From: Sporomusaceae bacterium
GTDB lineage: Bacteria; Bacillota_C; Negativicutes; Sporomusales_B; UBA7701
NCBI GenBank assembly: GCA_022839045.1
Contig: JALHDI010000009.1
Span: forward strand, 1 to 63,531
Direction of reading: 5' to 3'
Length of the DNA stretch: 63,531 bases
Positions 25,152-35,300 of the stretch are shown piece by piece. A program made the translations under genes and the position numbers. Within the stretch, counting starts at the first letter, position 1, and every line of letters starts with the position of its first letter. Under the pieces are notes generated by a model that was given only the letters and a program-made list of their open reading frames with translations, was not told the DNA's origin and did not search any database.

Positions 25152-25756
25152 CAGGAGATCACCTCCCACGCGACGGCGGACGAGCGGGGCAAAGCCAGCA
25201 GGCGTCCCTGCCGGTCGGTGAAAAAGGTGTCGACCCCCAGGGGATACTCCTGGTTGAGGGTTAGGATATTGTCGAGATTGGCAAGGTTGAGGCCGTCGAC
25301 GGCGACGTCGCGCCGCCCCTCGACGCCGGGGCCGGTGAGCGTCAGCCTGACGCCGACGCCATCGGCGGCGATGGCGTCGACCATGACGAACAGCGTGGCG
25401 CCTTGTTCGGGAGCCAGCAGGTTGCCGCGATTGATTCCGGCGAGCGGCGGCGCATACGCCCCTCCCGCCAGCAGGACGAATTCGGCGGCTGCCGGCGAGA
25501 CCGGCCTGGCCCCCGTATTGACGGCCAGATAGTTTTGCCAGAGGCCATTTTCCGGCAGTACGGCGAAGGCGGTTTCGCCGTCCAGCAGGGTGAAGGCCAG
25601 CCCGCACACGAAGCCGGAGAGGCCGGACGGCGGGTAGATGTCTAGACGTGGCAGGGCGAGAATTTGGCCCGGCCGGGCCATGGCGTCGAGCATCAGGCGG
25701 TAGATTCTCTGCGTGGCGAAGACTTTGTCGAAGGCCGGTTCGAGATGAGCGCCCAT
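25151..25756 (-). CDS. phnH: C-P lyase core subunit PhnH
   Basis: 201 residues with the PhnH fold: FDKVFATQRIYRLMLDAMARPGQI at the front (split here into recognisable blocks) and the end GVDTFFTDRQGRLLALPRSS. PhnH dimerises in the core complex and has no known separate activity. It abuts phnI and phnG with almost no gap. Confidence 0.92.
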   Translation of the reverse strand: MGAHLEPAFDKVFATQRIYRLMLDAMARPGQILALPRLDIYPPSGLSGFVCGLAFTLLDGETAFAVLPENGLWQNYLAVNTGARPVSPAAAEFVLLAGGAYAPPLAGINRGNLLAPEQGATLFVMVDAIAADGVGVRLTLTGPGVEGRRDVAVDGLNLANLDNILTLNQEYPLGVDTFFTDRQGRLLALPRSSAVAWEVIS

Positions 25757-25757
25757 T

Positions 25758-26171
25758 TCAGCCCTCCATGATGGCGAAGTTTACTTTGGTGGCGGCGACG
25801 AGGCTCTCTTCCCGTTTCGCCTGCGCGCTAAGTCTCGCCGCCTCGTCCGCCAGCGCCCGGCGGATGGCCGCCGTCTCGGGCACTTCGGCCGCGAGGGCGG
25901 CGTCGATGATGGCCACGCACAGCGCCCGCTGCGGCTCGTCTTCGATGGCGAAGCCGTAGCCGGCGACGCCGTCAACAGCCACTGCCGCCTCGCTCATCAG
26001 CACCTCGCCGAGGTAAAAGGGCGTGCAGCCGACGCTGTCCACCGCCTGGAGCATCGCGGTGCAGGGTTCGGGGGGCATCATGATCTCCACTTTGTGACGG
26101 TCGACGATCGACTGCGCCAGGTCGAGCCAGCGACCCAAGTCGCCTTCGGCCATTATTTCCCGAAAGTCCAT
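25758..26171 (-). CDS. phnG: C-P lyase core subunit PhnG
   Basis: 137 residues. The family signature CTPFYLGEVLMSEA (with the conserved Gly-Glu) and YGFAIEDEPQRAL are present. ATG 26171 is preferred because AAGGAGCT sits at the right distance; GTG 26177 is too close to it. It is the first core gene after the transporter genes. Confidence 0.92.
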   Translation of the reverse strand: MDFREIMAEGDLGRWLDLAQSIVDRHKVEIMMPPEPCTAMLQAVDSVGCTPFYLGEVLMSEAAVAVDGVAGYGFAIEDEPQRALCVAIIDAALAAEVPETAAIRRALADEAARLSAQAKREESLVAATKVNFAIMEG

Positions 26172-26186
26172 TGTCACAGCTCCTTG

Positions 26187-26999
26187 TCAGATTATCCTCG
26201 CCCGGATGGCTGAGGAGATGTAGTCGACGATGCTGACCAGGACGAGGATGACGATGAGGATGGTGGTCATGTCCTGGTACTGGAAGAGCCGCATGCTGGT
26301 GACGAGCTCGAAGCCGATGCCGCCGGCGCCGACGATCCCCAGGATGGTGGCCGAGCGGAAGTTGAGCTCCCACCGGTAGAGGCAGAGGGTAACGAATTCG
26401 GGCAGTATCTGGGGCACGATGGCGTACATTATCACCTGCCATTTGCTGGCGCCGGTGGCCACCAACGCCTCGACCGGGCCGGCGTCGATGTTTTCGATCG
26501 ATTCGGCCAGGAATTTGCCCAGCATGCCCACCGAGTGGAAGGCCAGCGCCAGGACGCCGGGGAAAGGTCCCAGGCCGACCGCGGCCACGAACACCAGGGC
26601 GAAGATTATCTCCGATATCGAGCGGGCGGCGTTGAGGACGAAGCGGGCCGCGCCGTAGACGGCGGGGTGGGGCGATATGTTGCGGGCCGCGGCCAGCCCG
26701 AATGGGATGGTGAAGATTATCGCCAGGGTGGTGCCCCAGATCGATATCTGCAGGGTTTCGACGGTGGGGCCGGCGAGCTTGGGCAGGATGGCGAAGTTGG
26801 GCGGCATCATGCGGGCCACGATGTCGGCCAGGCCGGGAATGCCGCGGACGAATTCGCCGACGCTGAGGTGGGTGCCCTCGGCGCTCCAGGCGTAGAGGGC
26901 GACGAGCAGGACGGCGATCGTCAGTTGCCGCAGGGCGGTCCGGCCATCCTTGAACCAGGGCAGGACGGGCCGCAGCATTATGTTGCCGTTCTTAAGCAT
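26187..26999 (-). CDS. phnE: Phosphonate ABC transporter permease
   Basis: 270 residues with about six membrane helices and the BPD_transp_1 EAA-type loop (ALVATGASKWQVIMYAIVPQ). It forms the membrane channel of the PhnCDE importer. Its ATG overlaps phnC by 8 bases. Confidence 0.93.
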   Translation of the reverse strand: MLKNGNIMLRPVLPWFKDGRTALRQLTIAVLLVALYAWSAEGTHLSVGEFVRGIPGLADIVARMMPPNFAILPKLAGPTVETLQISIWGTTLAIIFTIPFGLAAARNISPHPAVYGAARFVLNAARSISEIIFALVFVAAVGLGPFPGVLALAFHSVGMLGKFLAESIENIDAGPVEALVATGASKWQVIMYAIVPQILPEFVTLCLYRWELNFRSATILGIVGAGGIGFELVTSMRLFQYQDMTTILIVILVLVSIVDYISSAIRARII

Positions 27000-27777
27000 G
27001 GGCGTATTTCACCTGCGGGAAGGCGGCAATATCGTCCGCCGCGTCGGCGTGGTCGCCGTATACCAGTTCCACTTCCCAGGAGGAGAGCGCGCCGCCCCGC
27101 TTGTCGAGCACCAGCGCGCCGTCGCGCAGGCCGACCGTCCGCCCGGCGTACCGGCTGGCAAGGTCGATGTTGTGGAGGCTGACGATGACGGTCATGCCGT
27201 CCTGGCGGTTGATGTCGCGGAGGATGCCCATCACCCGCTCGGCCGAGCGGGGGTCGAGGCTGGCCACCGGTTCGTCGGCGAGGATGAGGCGGGGCTTCTG
27301 GGCCAGGGCGCGGGCGATGCCCACCCGCTGCTGCTGGCCGCCGCTCAGCTGGTCGGCCCGCTGATAGGCCTTTTCGGCCAGCCCCACCCTGTCGAGGCAG
27401 TGGAGGGCGAACTCGAGGTCCGCCGGCGGGAAAAGCTTGAGGCAGCTGGTGAAGATATTGCTGTGGGCCAGGCGGCCGCACAGCACGTTCTCGATGACGG
27501 TCAGCCGCTTAACCAGGTTGAATTGCTGGAAGATCATGCCCACCTGGCGGCGGATGTCGGCGAGCTGGCGGAGCTGGTGGACCGCGACGCCGTCGACGGT
27601 GACCTCGCCGGCGGACGGTTTGACCAGGCCGTTGATGCAGCGCAGCAGGGTGGACTTGCCGGCCCCGCTCGGCCCCAGGAGGACGACCAGTTGGCCGCGC
27701 TCCACCTCCAGGTCGATGCCCCGCAGGGCTTTGGTGCCGTTGCCGAATTCCTTGCGCAAGCCGCGGATTGCGATCAT
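26992..27777 (-). CDS. phnC: Phosphonate ABC transporter ATP-binding protein
   Basis: 261 residues. Walker A GPSGAGKST, signature QLSGGQQQRV, Walker B LILADEPVASLD and the switch histidine in VSLHNID. It energises phosphonate import with PhnE and PhnD. Confidence 0.95.
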   Translation of the reverse strand: MIAIRGLRKEFGNGTKALRGIDLEVERGQLVVLLGPSGAGKSTLLRCINGLVKPSAGEVTVDGVAVHQLRQLADIRRQVGMIFQQFNLVKRLTVIENVLCGRLAHSNIFTSCLKLFPPADLEFALHCLDRVGLAEKAYQRADQLSGGQQQRVGIARALAQKPRLILADEPVASLDPRSAERVMGILRDINRQDGMTVIVSLHNIDLASRYAGRTVGLRDGALVLDKRGGALSSWEVELVYGDHADAADDIAAFPQVKYAHA

Positions 27778-27807
27778 GACTATGCCCTCCTTTTCAGCTA
27801 TGGCCGG

Positions 27808-28728
27808 CTATTTCTTGCTCAGGTCGAGGTTGAGGATTTTCGCCGTTTCGCGGATGACGTTGTAGTTGGCGTCCTTGGTGTCGGCGTAGCCTTCAACTTT
27901 GCCGCCGTAGGCGCTGAGGGCCGCCTGGTCTTCCTTGGCGACGTTCATGAAGGCGTCCTTGATCTTGGTTTTGAGGTCGGCGGGCAGGTCTTTGCGCCAG
28001 GCCCACGGGGAGCCGGGGATGGGGTCGGATTTGAAGATGATTTTGATGTCTTTGTCGGGGTTCAGCAGGCCTTTTTCCTTCATGTTGTTGAAGGTGATGT
28101 CATCCATGGAGGCGGCGTCGACTTTGCGGTTCTTCACCGCCAGGCCGGCCGCGTCGTGGCCGCCGGCGTAGACGACGCTCTTGAAGTCCTTCTCCGGGTC
28201 GATGTTGTTCTTTTTGTAGAAGGAGCGGGGGATGAGGTTGCCGGAGGTTGAGGCGGGGTCTACGAAGGCGTAGGTGCGGCCTTTGACGTCGGCCAGGGTG
28301 TTTATGCCGCTGCCGGGATGGGTGACGACCAGGCTCTGGTAGGAGGTGCCGGAGCCTTTGCGGTTTTCGACGGCGAAGGCCTCGGCGCCGGCTTTGTCGG
28401 CCGCGAGCACGTAGGAGAAGGGGCCGAACATGGCGATGTCCAGTTTGCCGGCCCGCATGGCTTCGATGACGCCGGAGTAGTCGGTGGCCACGAAGATTTC
28501 CACCGGCAGGCCGGTTTTCTTCTGCAGGTAGTTGGCGAGCGCCTTGTAGTTCTCACGGGTCTTTTGGGCGTCTTCGGCCGGGATGGCGCCTACGCGGAGA
28601 ACCTTGAGTTCCTGGACGGCAGGGGCGGCCGCAGGCTTGGCGGCCGAGCCGCCGCAGCCGGCGAGCACCGCCGTGAGGGCGAGGACAGCGATACCAAGGA
28701 TAATGGCTGCTCTGGACATACCTTTCAT
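27808..28728 (-). CDS. phnD: Phosphonate-binding lipoprotein
   Basis: 306 residues from ATG 28728 (site GGGAGG; the longer frame lacks one). Signal peptide with lipobox LTAVLAGC, so it is anchored in the membrane as an extracytoplasmic receptor. The rest is a type II periplasmic binding protein: FVDPASTSGNLIPR and the VVYAGGHDAAGLAV region are typical of PhnD. Confidence 0.94.
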   Translation of the reverse strand: MKGMSRAAIILGIAVLALTAVLAGCGGSAAKPAAAPAVQELKVLRVGAIPAEDAQKTRENYKALANYLQKKTGLPVEIFVATDYSGVIEAMRAGKLDIAMFGPFSYVLAADKAGAEAFAVENRKGSGTSYQSLVVTHPGSGINTLADVKGRTYAFVDPASTSGNLIPRSFYKKNNIDPEKDFKSVVYAGGHDAAGLAVKNRKVDAASMDDITFNNMKEKGLLNPDKDIKIIFKSDPIPGSPWAWRKDLPADLKTKIKDAFMNVAKEDQAALSAYGGKVEGYADTKDANYNVIRETAKILNLDLSKK

Positions 28729-28751
28729 CGTTAAACCTCCCGTTTTTCGCT

Positions 28752-29477
28752 TTACCAATCGATGCTGACTTTGGCGAAGTCGCCGCGGTAACAGGAAACG
28801 CTATATTCAATCAGGACGCCGTCCTGGGTTTTTAGCACGTTCTCCACTTTCAGCACCGGCAGGTTGCCGGGGATGTCGAGGGCCGCCGTTTCCTCCTGAC
28901 CGGGGAAGGAGGCCCGAAATACCGACTTGACCCGCCGGGGCGCCAGGCCGTATGTATCGTAGATGGCCGACAGCGACCGGAAATCGCCGAGATGGCCGGC
29001 CAGACCAGGCAGCCCGGCGGCCGGCAGATAAACCTTCGAGTACAGGAACGGCTGGCGGTTGACCAGGCGCAGGACGTCGAGCGCGAAAACCCGCTCGTCG
29101 GCCGTCAGGCCGAGTACTTCGGCCACGTGTACCGGCGCGGTGATTTCCTGCCAGGCGAGCAGCCTGCTGTCCGGGGTCTTGCCGGCCGCGCGGATGTTGT
29201 CGGTGAAGCGGTTCTTGGGCGACAGGCGGTATTCGAGCAGGTCGACGGGCGGCTTGGCCACGAACGTGCCGCGGCCGCGCAGATTATAGAGCTCGCCGGA
29301 CCGGCACAGTTCGCCGATCGCTTGCCGGACGGTATGCCTGTTGACCCGGTAGGCGCTGCTGAGTTCGATTTCCGAGGGGGTGCGCTGGCCTTCCTTGAGC
29401 ATGCCGCTCGCGATCTGCTGGCGGATGATATCCATCAGTTGGCAATAGTAGGGGATGGCGCTTTCCCGTTCGATCAC
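28752..29477 (-). CDS. phnF: GntR/HutC-family regulator of the phosphonate operon
   Basis: 241 residues: winged-helix GntR domain at the N-terminus (RTPSEIELSSAYRVNRHTVR, GRGTFVA) and a UTRA ligand domain after about residue 90. Located first in the operon, it likely represses phn genes and is released by a phosphonate-related ligand or phosphate shortage. ATG 29477 has a good AAGGAGG site. Confidence 0.9.
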   Translation of the reverse strand: MIERESAIPYYCQLMDIIRQQIASGMLKEGQRTPSEIELSSAYRVNRHTVRQAIGELCRSGELYNLRGRGTFVAKPPVDLLEYRLSPKNRFTDNIRAAGKTPDSRLLAWQEITAPVHVAEVLGLTADERVFALDVLRLVNRQPFLYSKVYLPAAGLPGLAGHLGDFRSLSAIYDTYGLAPRRVKSVFRASFPGQEETAALDIPGNLPVLKVENVLKTQDGVLIEYSVSCYRGDFAKVSIDW

Positions 29478-29504
29478 TGTCGTTCCTCCTTGCGGCCGTC
29501 CGGA

Positions 29505-29514
29505 TGTCTAGACA
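29505..29514. promoter_or_regulatory. Putative PhnF operator
   Basis: TGTCTAGACA is a perfect 10-base palindrome containing GTnTAnAC, the consensus of HutC-subfamily GntR regulators. It lies 28 bases upstream of phnF, where it could block transcription of the whole operon. TACTAT lies just upstream on the minus strand as a possible -10. Confidence 0.6.
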
Positions 29515-29815
29515 AGATCCCTATAGTACTTGTGCCGCCCTCCGAGGAAGGCGGCACAGGTATGGGGTTCTATCGTGGAGGGAGGGGGACTTGCTGTTCT
29601 GCGTCGATTTCATTATGGCACATCTTCGGCCGACATGTGTTAAGGGACTATTAACCGGTTGTAAATTGTAAGTAAAGATGCCAAACTTCGTCAGTCCCCA
29701 AAGCGGCCGGCAATGTTAAGCTTCTGTTAGGTTACGGTTAATTTTCGCAACATTGCCGCACATAGGCGGCATTCCACCGGGAGAAGCTAAACTATGAAAC
29801 GGGGAGGTGCAATCT
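29515..29815. other. Divergent promoter region between phnF and the DUF5132-like gene
   Basis: Holds a hairpin TGTGCCGCC/GGCGGCACA (about 29529-29556), then AT-rich sequence (29600-29760) with several -10/-35-like elements. No coding gene is seen. Confidence 0.4.
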
Positions 29816-30313
29816 ATGGATGTGATTGGTATGGGCTCAAGGATGGTCGGCAGAATGTCGCGCATGTCGCCCGCGGGAATGCTGCTCGTCGGCGGCGCCG
29901 CCATTTTCGCCTTCCCTGCCGTCCGTCACGGGCTGCGGTCGGCTGCCGTAATGACAACCAGGGGTGTGCTCGCTGTCGCCGATACGCTGCAAGGCACGGC
30001 GGCCTCGATGCGCGAAGGGGTGGAGGATATCGTCGCCGAAGCGCGGGCCGCTTCGGAAGAACAGCGTACCTTCTTGGAGACGGCCAAGGCCCACGGCCGC
30101 CGCGCGGCGATCAACGCCGCCGCGGGAGCGATGGCTGTCCGCGAAGGCCTGCGGAACATCGTCGAAGAAGCCAGGACCACAGCTTCCCCCGAGGAAAGCC
30201 CCGCCACCATGCTGACCGTTACCTACCCTGAAACGGATGCTGCCGAAGAGCCGGGCGAAGACGACGACCGGCCTACGCCCCGCAGAAGGCGCTCACGGTC
30301 GCCGGAACTGTGA
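29816..30313 (+). CDS. Small membrane-anchored, helix-rich protein (DUF5132-like)
   Basis: 165 residues from ATG 29816 (GGGGAGGTG site). One hydrophobic segment (about 18-40) is followed by long amphipathic helices. Two related units, SMREGVEDIVAEAR and AVREGLRNIVEEAR, repeat within it. The tail is acidic, then Arg-rich (PRRRRSRS). The pattern of a membrane segment followed by E-D/N-I/L-V-x-EAR helices resembles DUF5132 proteins found near P-type ATPases. It faces away from the ATPase cluster on the other strand. The function is unknown. Confidence 0.55.
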   Translation: MDVIGMGSRMVGRMSRMSPAGMLLVGGAAIFAFPAVRHGLRSAAVMTTRGVLAVADTLQGTAASMREGVEDIVAEARAASEEQRTFLETAKAHGRRAAINAAAGAMAVREGLRNIVEEARTTASPEESPATMLTVTYPETDAAEEPGEDDDRPTPRRRRSRSPEL

Positions 30314-30348
30314 AAGAAACCTCTCCGCGTTTGCGGAGAGGTTTCTTT
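30313..30348. terminator. Perfect bidirectional terminator
   Basis: A 16-bp stem (30313-30328 with 30333-30348) closes a GTTT loop; TT follows on the plus strand and AAAG/CTTT on the other side. It ends both the plus-strand gene and the minus-strand cluster. Confidence 0.85.
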
Positions 30349-30582
30349 TTAAAATAGCTTCAGTCTGGTCCACGACACGCCGGCGAGCAGGTTATCCTTG
30401 GACTCGCGGCTGCGCTGCTTGATATAGCCGAAAAAACCGCCGAGGAATTCCTCCCAGATTTTGATCGCGTCGTCTTTGTGCCGGGGCGACCGGGCCCTAA
30501 GCGCGATGGTCATGTCGACCGCCTCGCGCAGCTCACGGGCGATATCCGCCACCTTGGTCCGCAATTCGTCTAATTCAGCCAT
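30349..30582 (-). CDS. Short helical hypothetical protein of the ATPase cluster
   Basis: 77 residues from ATG 30582 (ATG 30591 also possible; GAAGAGG site). MAELDELRTKVADIARELRE is a coiled-coil-like start, followed by WEEFLGGFFGYIKQRSRES. No membrane segment. Last gene of the P-type ATPase cluster, 26 bases after the 204-residue gene. Family not recognised. Confidence 0.55.
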   Translation of the reverse strand: MAELDELRTKVADIARELREAVDMTIALRARSPRHKDDAIKIWEEFLGGFFGYIKQRSRESKDNLLAGVSWTRLKLF

Positions 30583-30608
30583 GTTAGTCATCCTCTTCAC
30601 CCCTAAGA

Positions 30609-31223
30609 TTAGTGGGGCGTCTCCTCCGGCCCGGCCGACGCGGGCAGCTCTTCGGCGATGGCGTCGTCGATGGATTGCTTCAGTTGCTCGAACTGGGCCT
30701 CGCTCACCAGGTCCTCGATGTCTTCCTTCACCCCGCTGAACAGCCCTTGCACCTGCTCGGACAGTTCCATGAGCCCCTGCGCCGTTTTGACCGCCAGCGG
30801 CCGGACCTTTTCCCGCACGCTGGGCAGGAGCAGCGTCCCCACCACCAACGCCCCCAGCCAAAACTTCGTATCCTGGCCGGTTGACAGCTTCAGGCGATGG
30901 CTGAGGCGGCGACGCGCCCGGGAGAGATTCCCCATGTCCGGGCCGGCTTCGACCAGATCGGTGAGTTCCGCGAGGTTGAGCAATTCCTGCCGTTCCTGCC
31001 TGATCATTCGCTGCAGCGTCTTCCTGGCGAAAGGATCGGTCACCGCCGCCAGCTGCTGTTCGTACACGCCCACGGCCGCCAGCTTGGCCTCAAAGATCTT
31101 TTCCAGTCCGGCCAGCGAGCCCTCGTCGGTTGTTTCGGCGAGCCGCTGCCGCAGCCGTTCGGCCCGCGTCGCCCGCCCTTCCCTTTTGGTCATTTCCGCT
31201 TGTGGCGTTTCGATACTCGGCAC
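30609..31223 (-). CDS. Membrane-anchored helical protein (DUF5132-like) of the ATPase cluster
   Basis: 204 residues from GTG 31223 (GGAGAGG site). An N-terminal helical region (about 20-110) rich in Arg/Glu is followed by one hydrophobic segment FWLGALVVGTLLLPSV and then PLAVKTAQGLMELSEQ and GVKEDIEDLVSEAQ. This last pattern resembles DUF5132 and the plus-strand protein at 29816. It may be a small partner of the large ATPase. Function unknown. Confidence 0.55.
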   Translation of the reverse strand: MPSIETPQAEMTKREGRATRAERLRQRLAETTDEGSLAGLEKIFEAKLAAVGVYEQQLAAVTDPFARKTLQRMIRQERQELLNLAELTDLVEAGPDMGNLSRARRRLSHRLKLSTGQDTKFWLGALVVGTLLLPSVREKVRPLAVKTAQGLMELSEQVQGLFSGVKEDIEDLVSEAQFEQLKQSIDDAIAEELPASAGPEETPH

Positions 31224-31317
31224 GTTTCGTTTTCCTCTCCTACCATTATTTTCTGGGTATAGAGTATCCAGCTATACCCAGCGGCATACGCGCCGGCGTC
31301 GCAAAAACGAAATACGC

Positions 31318-32247
31318 TTAATGAAGCCCGGGCGCCATATCTTCGGCCACCCGCCGGCCACGCCGGAAATGCAGCCGGAACCTGTCGGCGAACGTCGCCC
31401 GCCCCGGTTTTCGGCCGGTGTTGATGTACATAAAGACAGCCTCGCCGATCGTCCAGGTGAAAGCGTAGGCGATGGCGCCCTTGACCAGCATCCCCGCCCG
31501 CCCCGACACCCGTCCGACCGTCTGCATGGCCAACGTCTCCGCCAGCTTTCCCAAGCCGACGATCATGGCGAATTCGGCTACGTGGCCAAGCGGTACGACC
31601 CGTTGGCCCGATAGCCCGATAAGCTCGAACAGCAATTTGACCTCATTGAGGGTGAGGACGGTGAAATCGGAGATACCCTCCAGCGGGCTTGTCAGCAGCT
31701 GATGCGGCCCGGGGAGCGTGTTCGGCAGGCCGGAGAAGAGCGCCCACGCGGCGTTCTGGAAAGCGGTGTCCTGGATGACGCTCCGGGCCATCTCCGGGCG
31801 GAAGACGGGGAATTTATGGGCGAGGGCGAACTGTACTTCCGGGTGGTTGGACAGAATCTGCGTCGTCAGGTTCTCGCGGTCGTCGGCGTCGAAAAGGTAG
31901 ACTTCGCCTTTTACGCGGCGCACCTCGTTGGCCATTTCCCGGCCCGCGAGGCAGAAGGTCGTCGCTTTGACCAGCTTTTCGTCCGGCCCGTCGGCGCCGG
32001 CGGCGATAACGGAAAGCTGCTGAGGGGCGAAGTCCTTCCCCGCCTCGCCGTCGGCGGCCGGGTGAGGCAGTCTTCGCAGCCATGCTTTCATGGCGTCGAG
32101 CTCGGCTGGCGAACCGACCAGACCGATATGGAAATTTTGCTGGCAAAGCCGGTTAACCTCGTGCCAGTTTATTTTCCTGATTTCGCTCCAGGCTTTGCCG
32201 ATAATACTCAGCCGTTCCTGGACGGGCGCCTTGCGAGCCATCGTCAT
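31318..32247 (-). CDS. YcjF/DUF697-like protein of the ATPase cluster
   Basis: 309 residues. The N-terminal half starts a GTPase-like strand (FHIGLVGSPAELDAM), but the P-loop GxxxxGK[ST] is missing, so nucleotide binding is doubtful. The C-terminal half has hydrophobic helices (LGHVAEFAMIVGLGKLAETL and GAIAYAFTWTIGEAVF) as in DUF697/YcjF proteins, then an Arg-rich end. It lies between the double ATPase and the small helical proteins. Role unknown. Confidence 0.5.
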   Translation of the reverse strand: MTMARKAPVQERLSIIGKAWSEIRKINWHEVNRLCQQNFHIGLVGSPAELDAMKAWLRRLPHPAADGEAGKDFAPQQLSVIAAGADGPDEKLVKATTFCLAGREMANEVRRVKGEVYLFDADDRENLTTQILSNHPEVQFALAHKFPVFRPEMARSVIQDTAFQNAAWALFSGLPNTLPGPHQLLTSPLEGISDFTVLTLNEVKLLFELIGLSGQRVVPLGHVAEFAMIVGLGKLAETLAMQTVGRVSGRAGMLVKGAIAYAFTWTIGEAVFMYINTGRKPGRATFADRFRLHFRRGRRVAEDMAPGLH

Positions 32248-32311
32248 GTCCCCCGTTCATCGCTGTAACCCTAGGTTGCCCAAATGCCGGCGGCGGCGAT
32301 ACCTTGCCGCT

Positions 32312-35300
32312 TCAATTCAGTACAGCCAGGCGCGGGTAGCGCGGCGCCACCTTGCGGGCCAGATAGCGGGACAGCCCGATGTCGATGAGCGACGTAAGCG
32401 CGGCAGCCGCTATTGCCATACCCCAATCCGATCCCGTCAGCGCGGTCGTCCCGAACATGGTATGGAGCGCGGGCCAATGCACCACCGCCGCCACCATCAG
32501 CAGCGATAAGGCGACCGCCCCCGCCAGCCACCGGTTGCTGAACAGCCTGACCCTGCCGGTGCGCTTCTCCAGCCGGCAGTCGAAGATGTGGATGAACTGG
32601 CTGACAACCAGCTGGACCATAACCAGCGTCCGGGCCGCGGTCAGCGTCGCGCCGCTCGCCAGTTTGGCCGCGTATACGAATAGGCTTGTCACACCGATGG
32701 TCAGGCCCCGCGATAAAATCTTGACCCCCAGGCCGTCGGCGAAGATGCTGTCGTCGGCGGTACGCGGCGGCTGGCCCATGATATCGCCGGCCGGCGGATC
32801 GTTCACCAGGGCCACGGCCGGCAGCCCGTCGCCCACCAGATTGATCCACAATAGCTGGATGGGCAGCAGCGGCAGCGGCAAGCCCGCTATTACCGCCAGC
32901 AGCATCAGGATGACCTCGCCGATGTTGGTGGCGGTAAGATAGCGGATGGCCTTGCGGATATTGGCGTATATCGACCGGCCCTCTTCCACCGCATGTACGA
33001 TGGTGGCGAAGTTGTCGTCGCTGAGCGTCAAACTGGCCGCTTCCTTGGTCACGTCCGTGCCTGTCATCCCCATGGCGATGCCGATGTCGGCCGCCTTTAC
33101 GGCCGGCGCGTCGTTCACGCCGTCGCCGGTCATGGCCACGATATAGCCGCGGCATTTGAGCGCCTTGACGATCCTCAGCTTCTGCTGCGGCGACGTCCGG
33201 GCGTAAACCGCCACCCGCTCCACAGCCTCCAGCAGGGCGGCGTCGCTCATTTCCTCGACCTGCCGGCCTTCGAGCAGGCCGTCGCCGCCGACGTTCAGGC
33301 CGATCTCCGCCGCGACAGCCCGAGCGGTCCTGGGATGGTCGCCGGTGATCATTATCACCTTCACCCCGGCCTGGCGACACTTAGCCACCGCGGCCGGTAC
33401 TTCCGGCCGCGGCGGGTCTATCATCCCCACCAGGCCGGTAAAGATCAGGTCTGTTTCGTCTTCCGTCGCCTGCGGCAACCGCAGCGGGCGAAAAGCGCAG
33501 GCCAGCACCCGCAGGGCGTCCGCGGCCATAGCATCGCTGGCTTCGAGCGCCTCGCGGCGTTTGCCGTCGTCGAGAGGCACAGCCGCGCCGTCTTTAATAT
33601 AATGGCTGCAAGCCGCCAGAACGGCATCAGGCGCTCCTTTGCAGTAAAGGGTTCTGCTCCCCGGCTGGGCGACGATCACGGACATCATCCGCCGCTCGGA
33701 TTCGAACGGTCTTTCGGATACCCGGCAGTAATTGGCGGCGAGCTCGGCGCCCCGCAGACCGGCTTTGGCGGCGGCTACCAGCAGCGCTCCCTCCGTCGGG
33801 TCGCCGTCTATCCGGTAGCCGTCGTCAGCCTCGCCTTCCAGCGGAACGATCTTGTTCCCCGAGGCCTTGCGGACCAGCCTGGCGTTATTGCACAGCGCGC
33901 CGGCCAGCAAGGTGGTGTAAAGGGCGGCGTGACCTGCCGGGTCGACCCGCTCGTCGCCGGCATAGAACGCCCCCCGCGGCGCATAGCCTTCGCCGCTGAC
34001 CCGCCAGAGCCGGTCCGGCGTATAGATGGCGCGTACCGTCATTTCGTTCTTCGTCAGCGTGCCCGTCTTGTCGGAACAGATGACCGTAGCGCAGCCCAGC
34101 GTCTCGATCGCCGACAGCTTGCGGACGATGATGTTGCGTTTGCTCATCCGCTGTACGCCCATCGCGAGAGCGATGATGACGATCGCGGACAGCCCCTCGG
34201 GGATGGCGGCGACGGCAAGGCTGGCCGCCGTCTGGAGCATATATACGAAGCCCAGCCCGCGCAACAGGCCCGCGGCCAGGATCAGACCCGCGACACCGAA
34301 GCATACGTATACCATAAACTTGGCCAACTCTTCCAGCCGGCGCTGGAGCGGCGTGACGCCGCCCCCCTCCGCCTGGATCATGGTCGCGATTTTCCCCATC
34401 TCGGTGGCCATCCCGGTGGCCACCACGACGGCAGTGGCCCGGCCGCGGGTAACCGTTGTCCCCATGAACACCATGTTGCGCCGGTCGGCCAGCGCCGTGC
34501 CTTCAGGACAGACAAGCGCACAGTTCTTCTTCGTCGGCACCGTTTCGCCGGTCAGGGACGACTCCTCCGCCTCAAAGTGGCTAGCGGTCAGCAGCCTGGC
34601 ATCGGCGGGAATCCGGTCGCCTGCTTCGAGGAGGATAATATCCCCCGGGACAAGTTCCGCGGCCATAACCGTGCCGGGTCGGCCTGCTCTGATTACTTTC
34701 GCCGTCGGGGCGGCAATCTTCTGGAGAGCGTCGATCGCCTGCTCGGCCTTCTGCTCCTGGAAGACCCCCAGCATGGCGTTGGCCACGACGATCGCCAAGG
34801 TCAACAAAGCGTCCTTGACCCGCCCCATCACGAGGGACAAGGCGGCCGCCCCCAGCAGTACCCGCACCATGAAATCTTTGAACTGGTCTTTGAATAGCTG
34901 CCAGAAAGTCGGTTTAGGGGTCGCCGCCAGGACATTGGCTCCCAGGGCCAGAAGCCGCCGCTTGGCCTCTCGGGGACTGATGCCGAGCCGGTCGGATGTC
35001 GTCAGTTCGTCGCATATTCGGGGCAACTGCCAAACCGACCAGTCCCGCGCGGCAGATCCGGGTACGGAAGCCGCCTCTCCGTTACCGCTAACGCAGGCAA
35101 GCGGCTGGGTTCCGCCGGCGAACCGCTGCAGATCCATCGCCGCAGCGGCTTGTTGGGGGCGACGGCGCAGCAGCCGGAGCGAGTTGGCGATGACGCCGAG
35201 GGTACTCACGTTGAGGAGCAGTGTGGCTCCTACGGGCGAGAGCAGCCGCGAGACCGCGAGGAGAACCCCGGCGCCGGCAAGAAAGGTTCCGTAGTTTGCG

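Noticed and set aside
32993..34897. Plus-strand open frame of 634 codons
   Set aside because: Antisense to the P-type ATPase; the product is His/Gln/Arg-rich with no recognisable domain.
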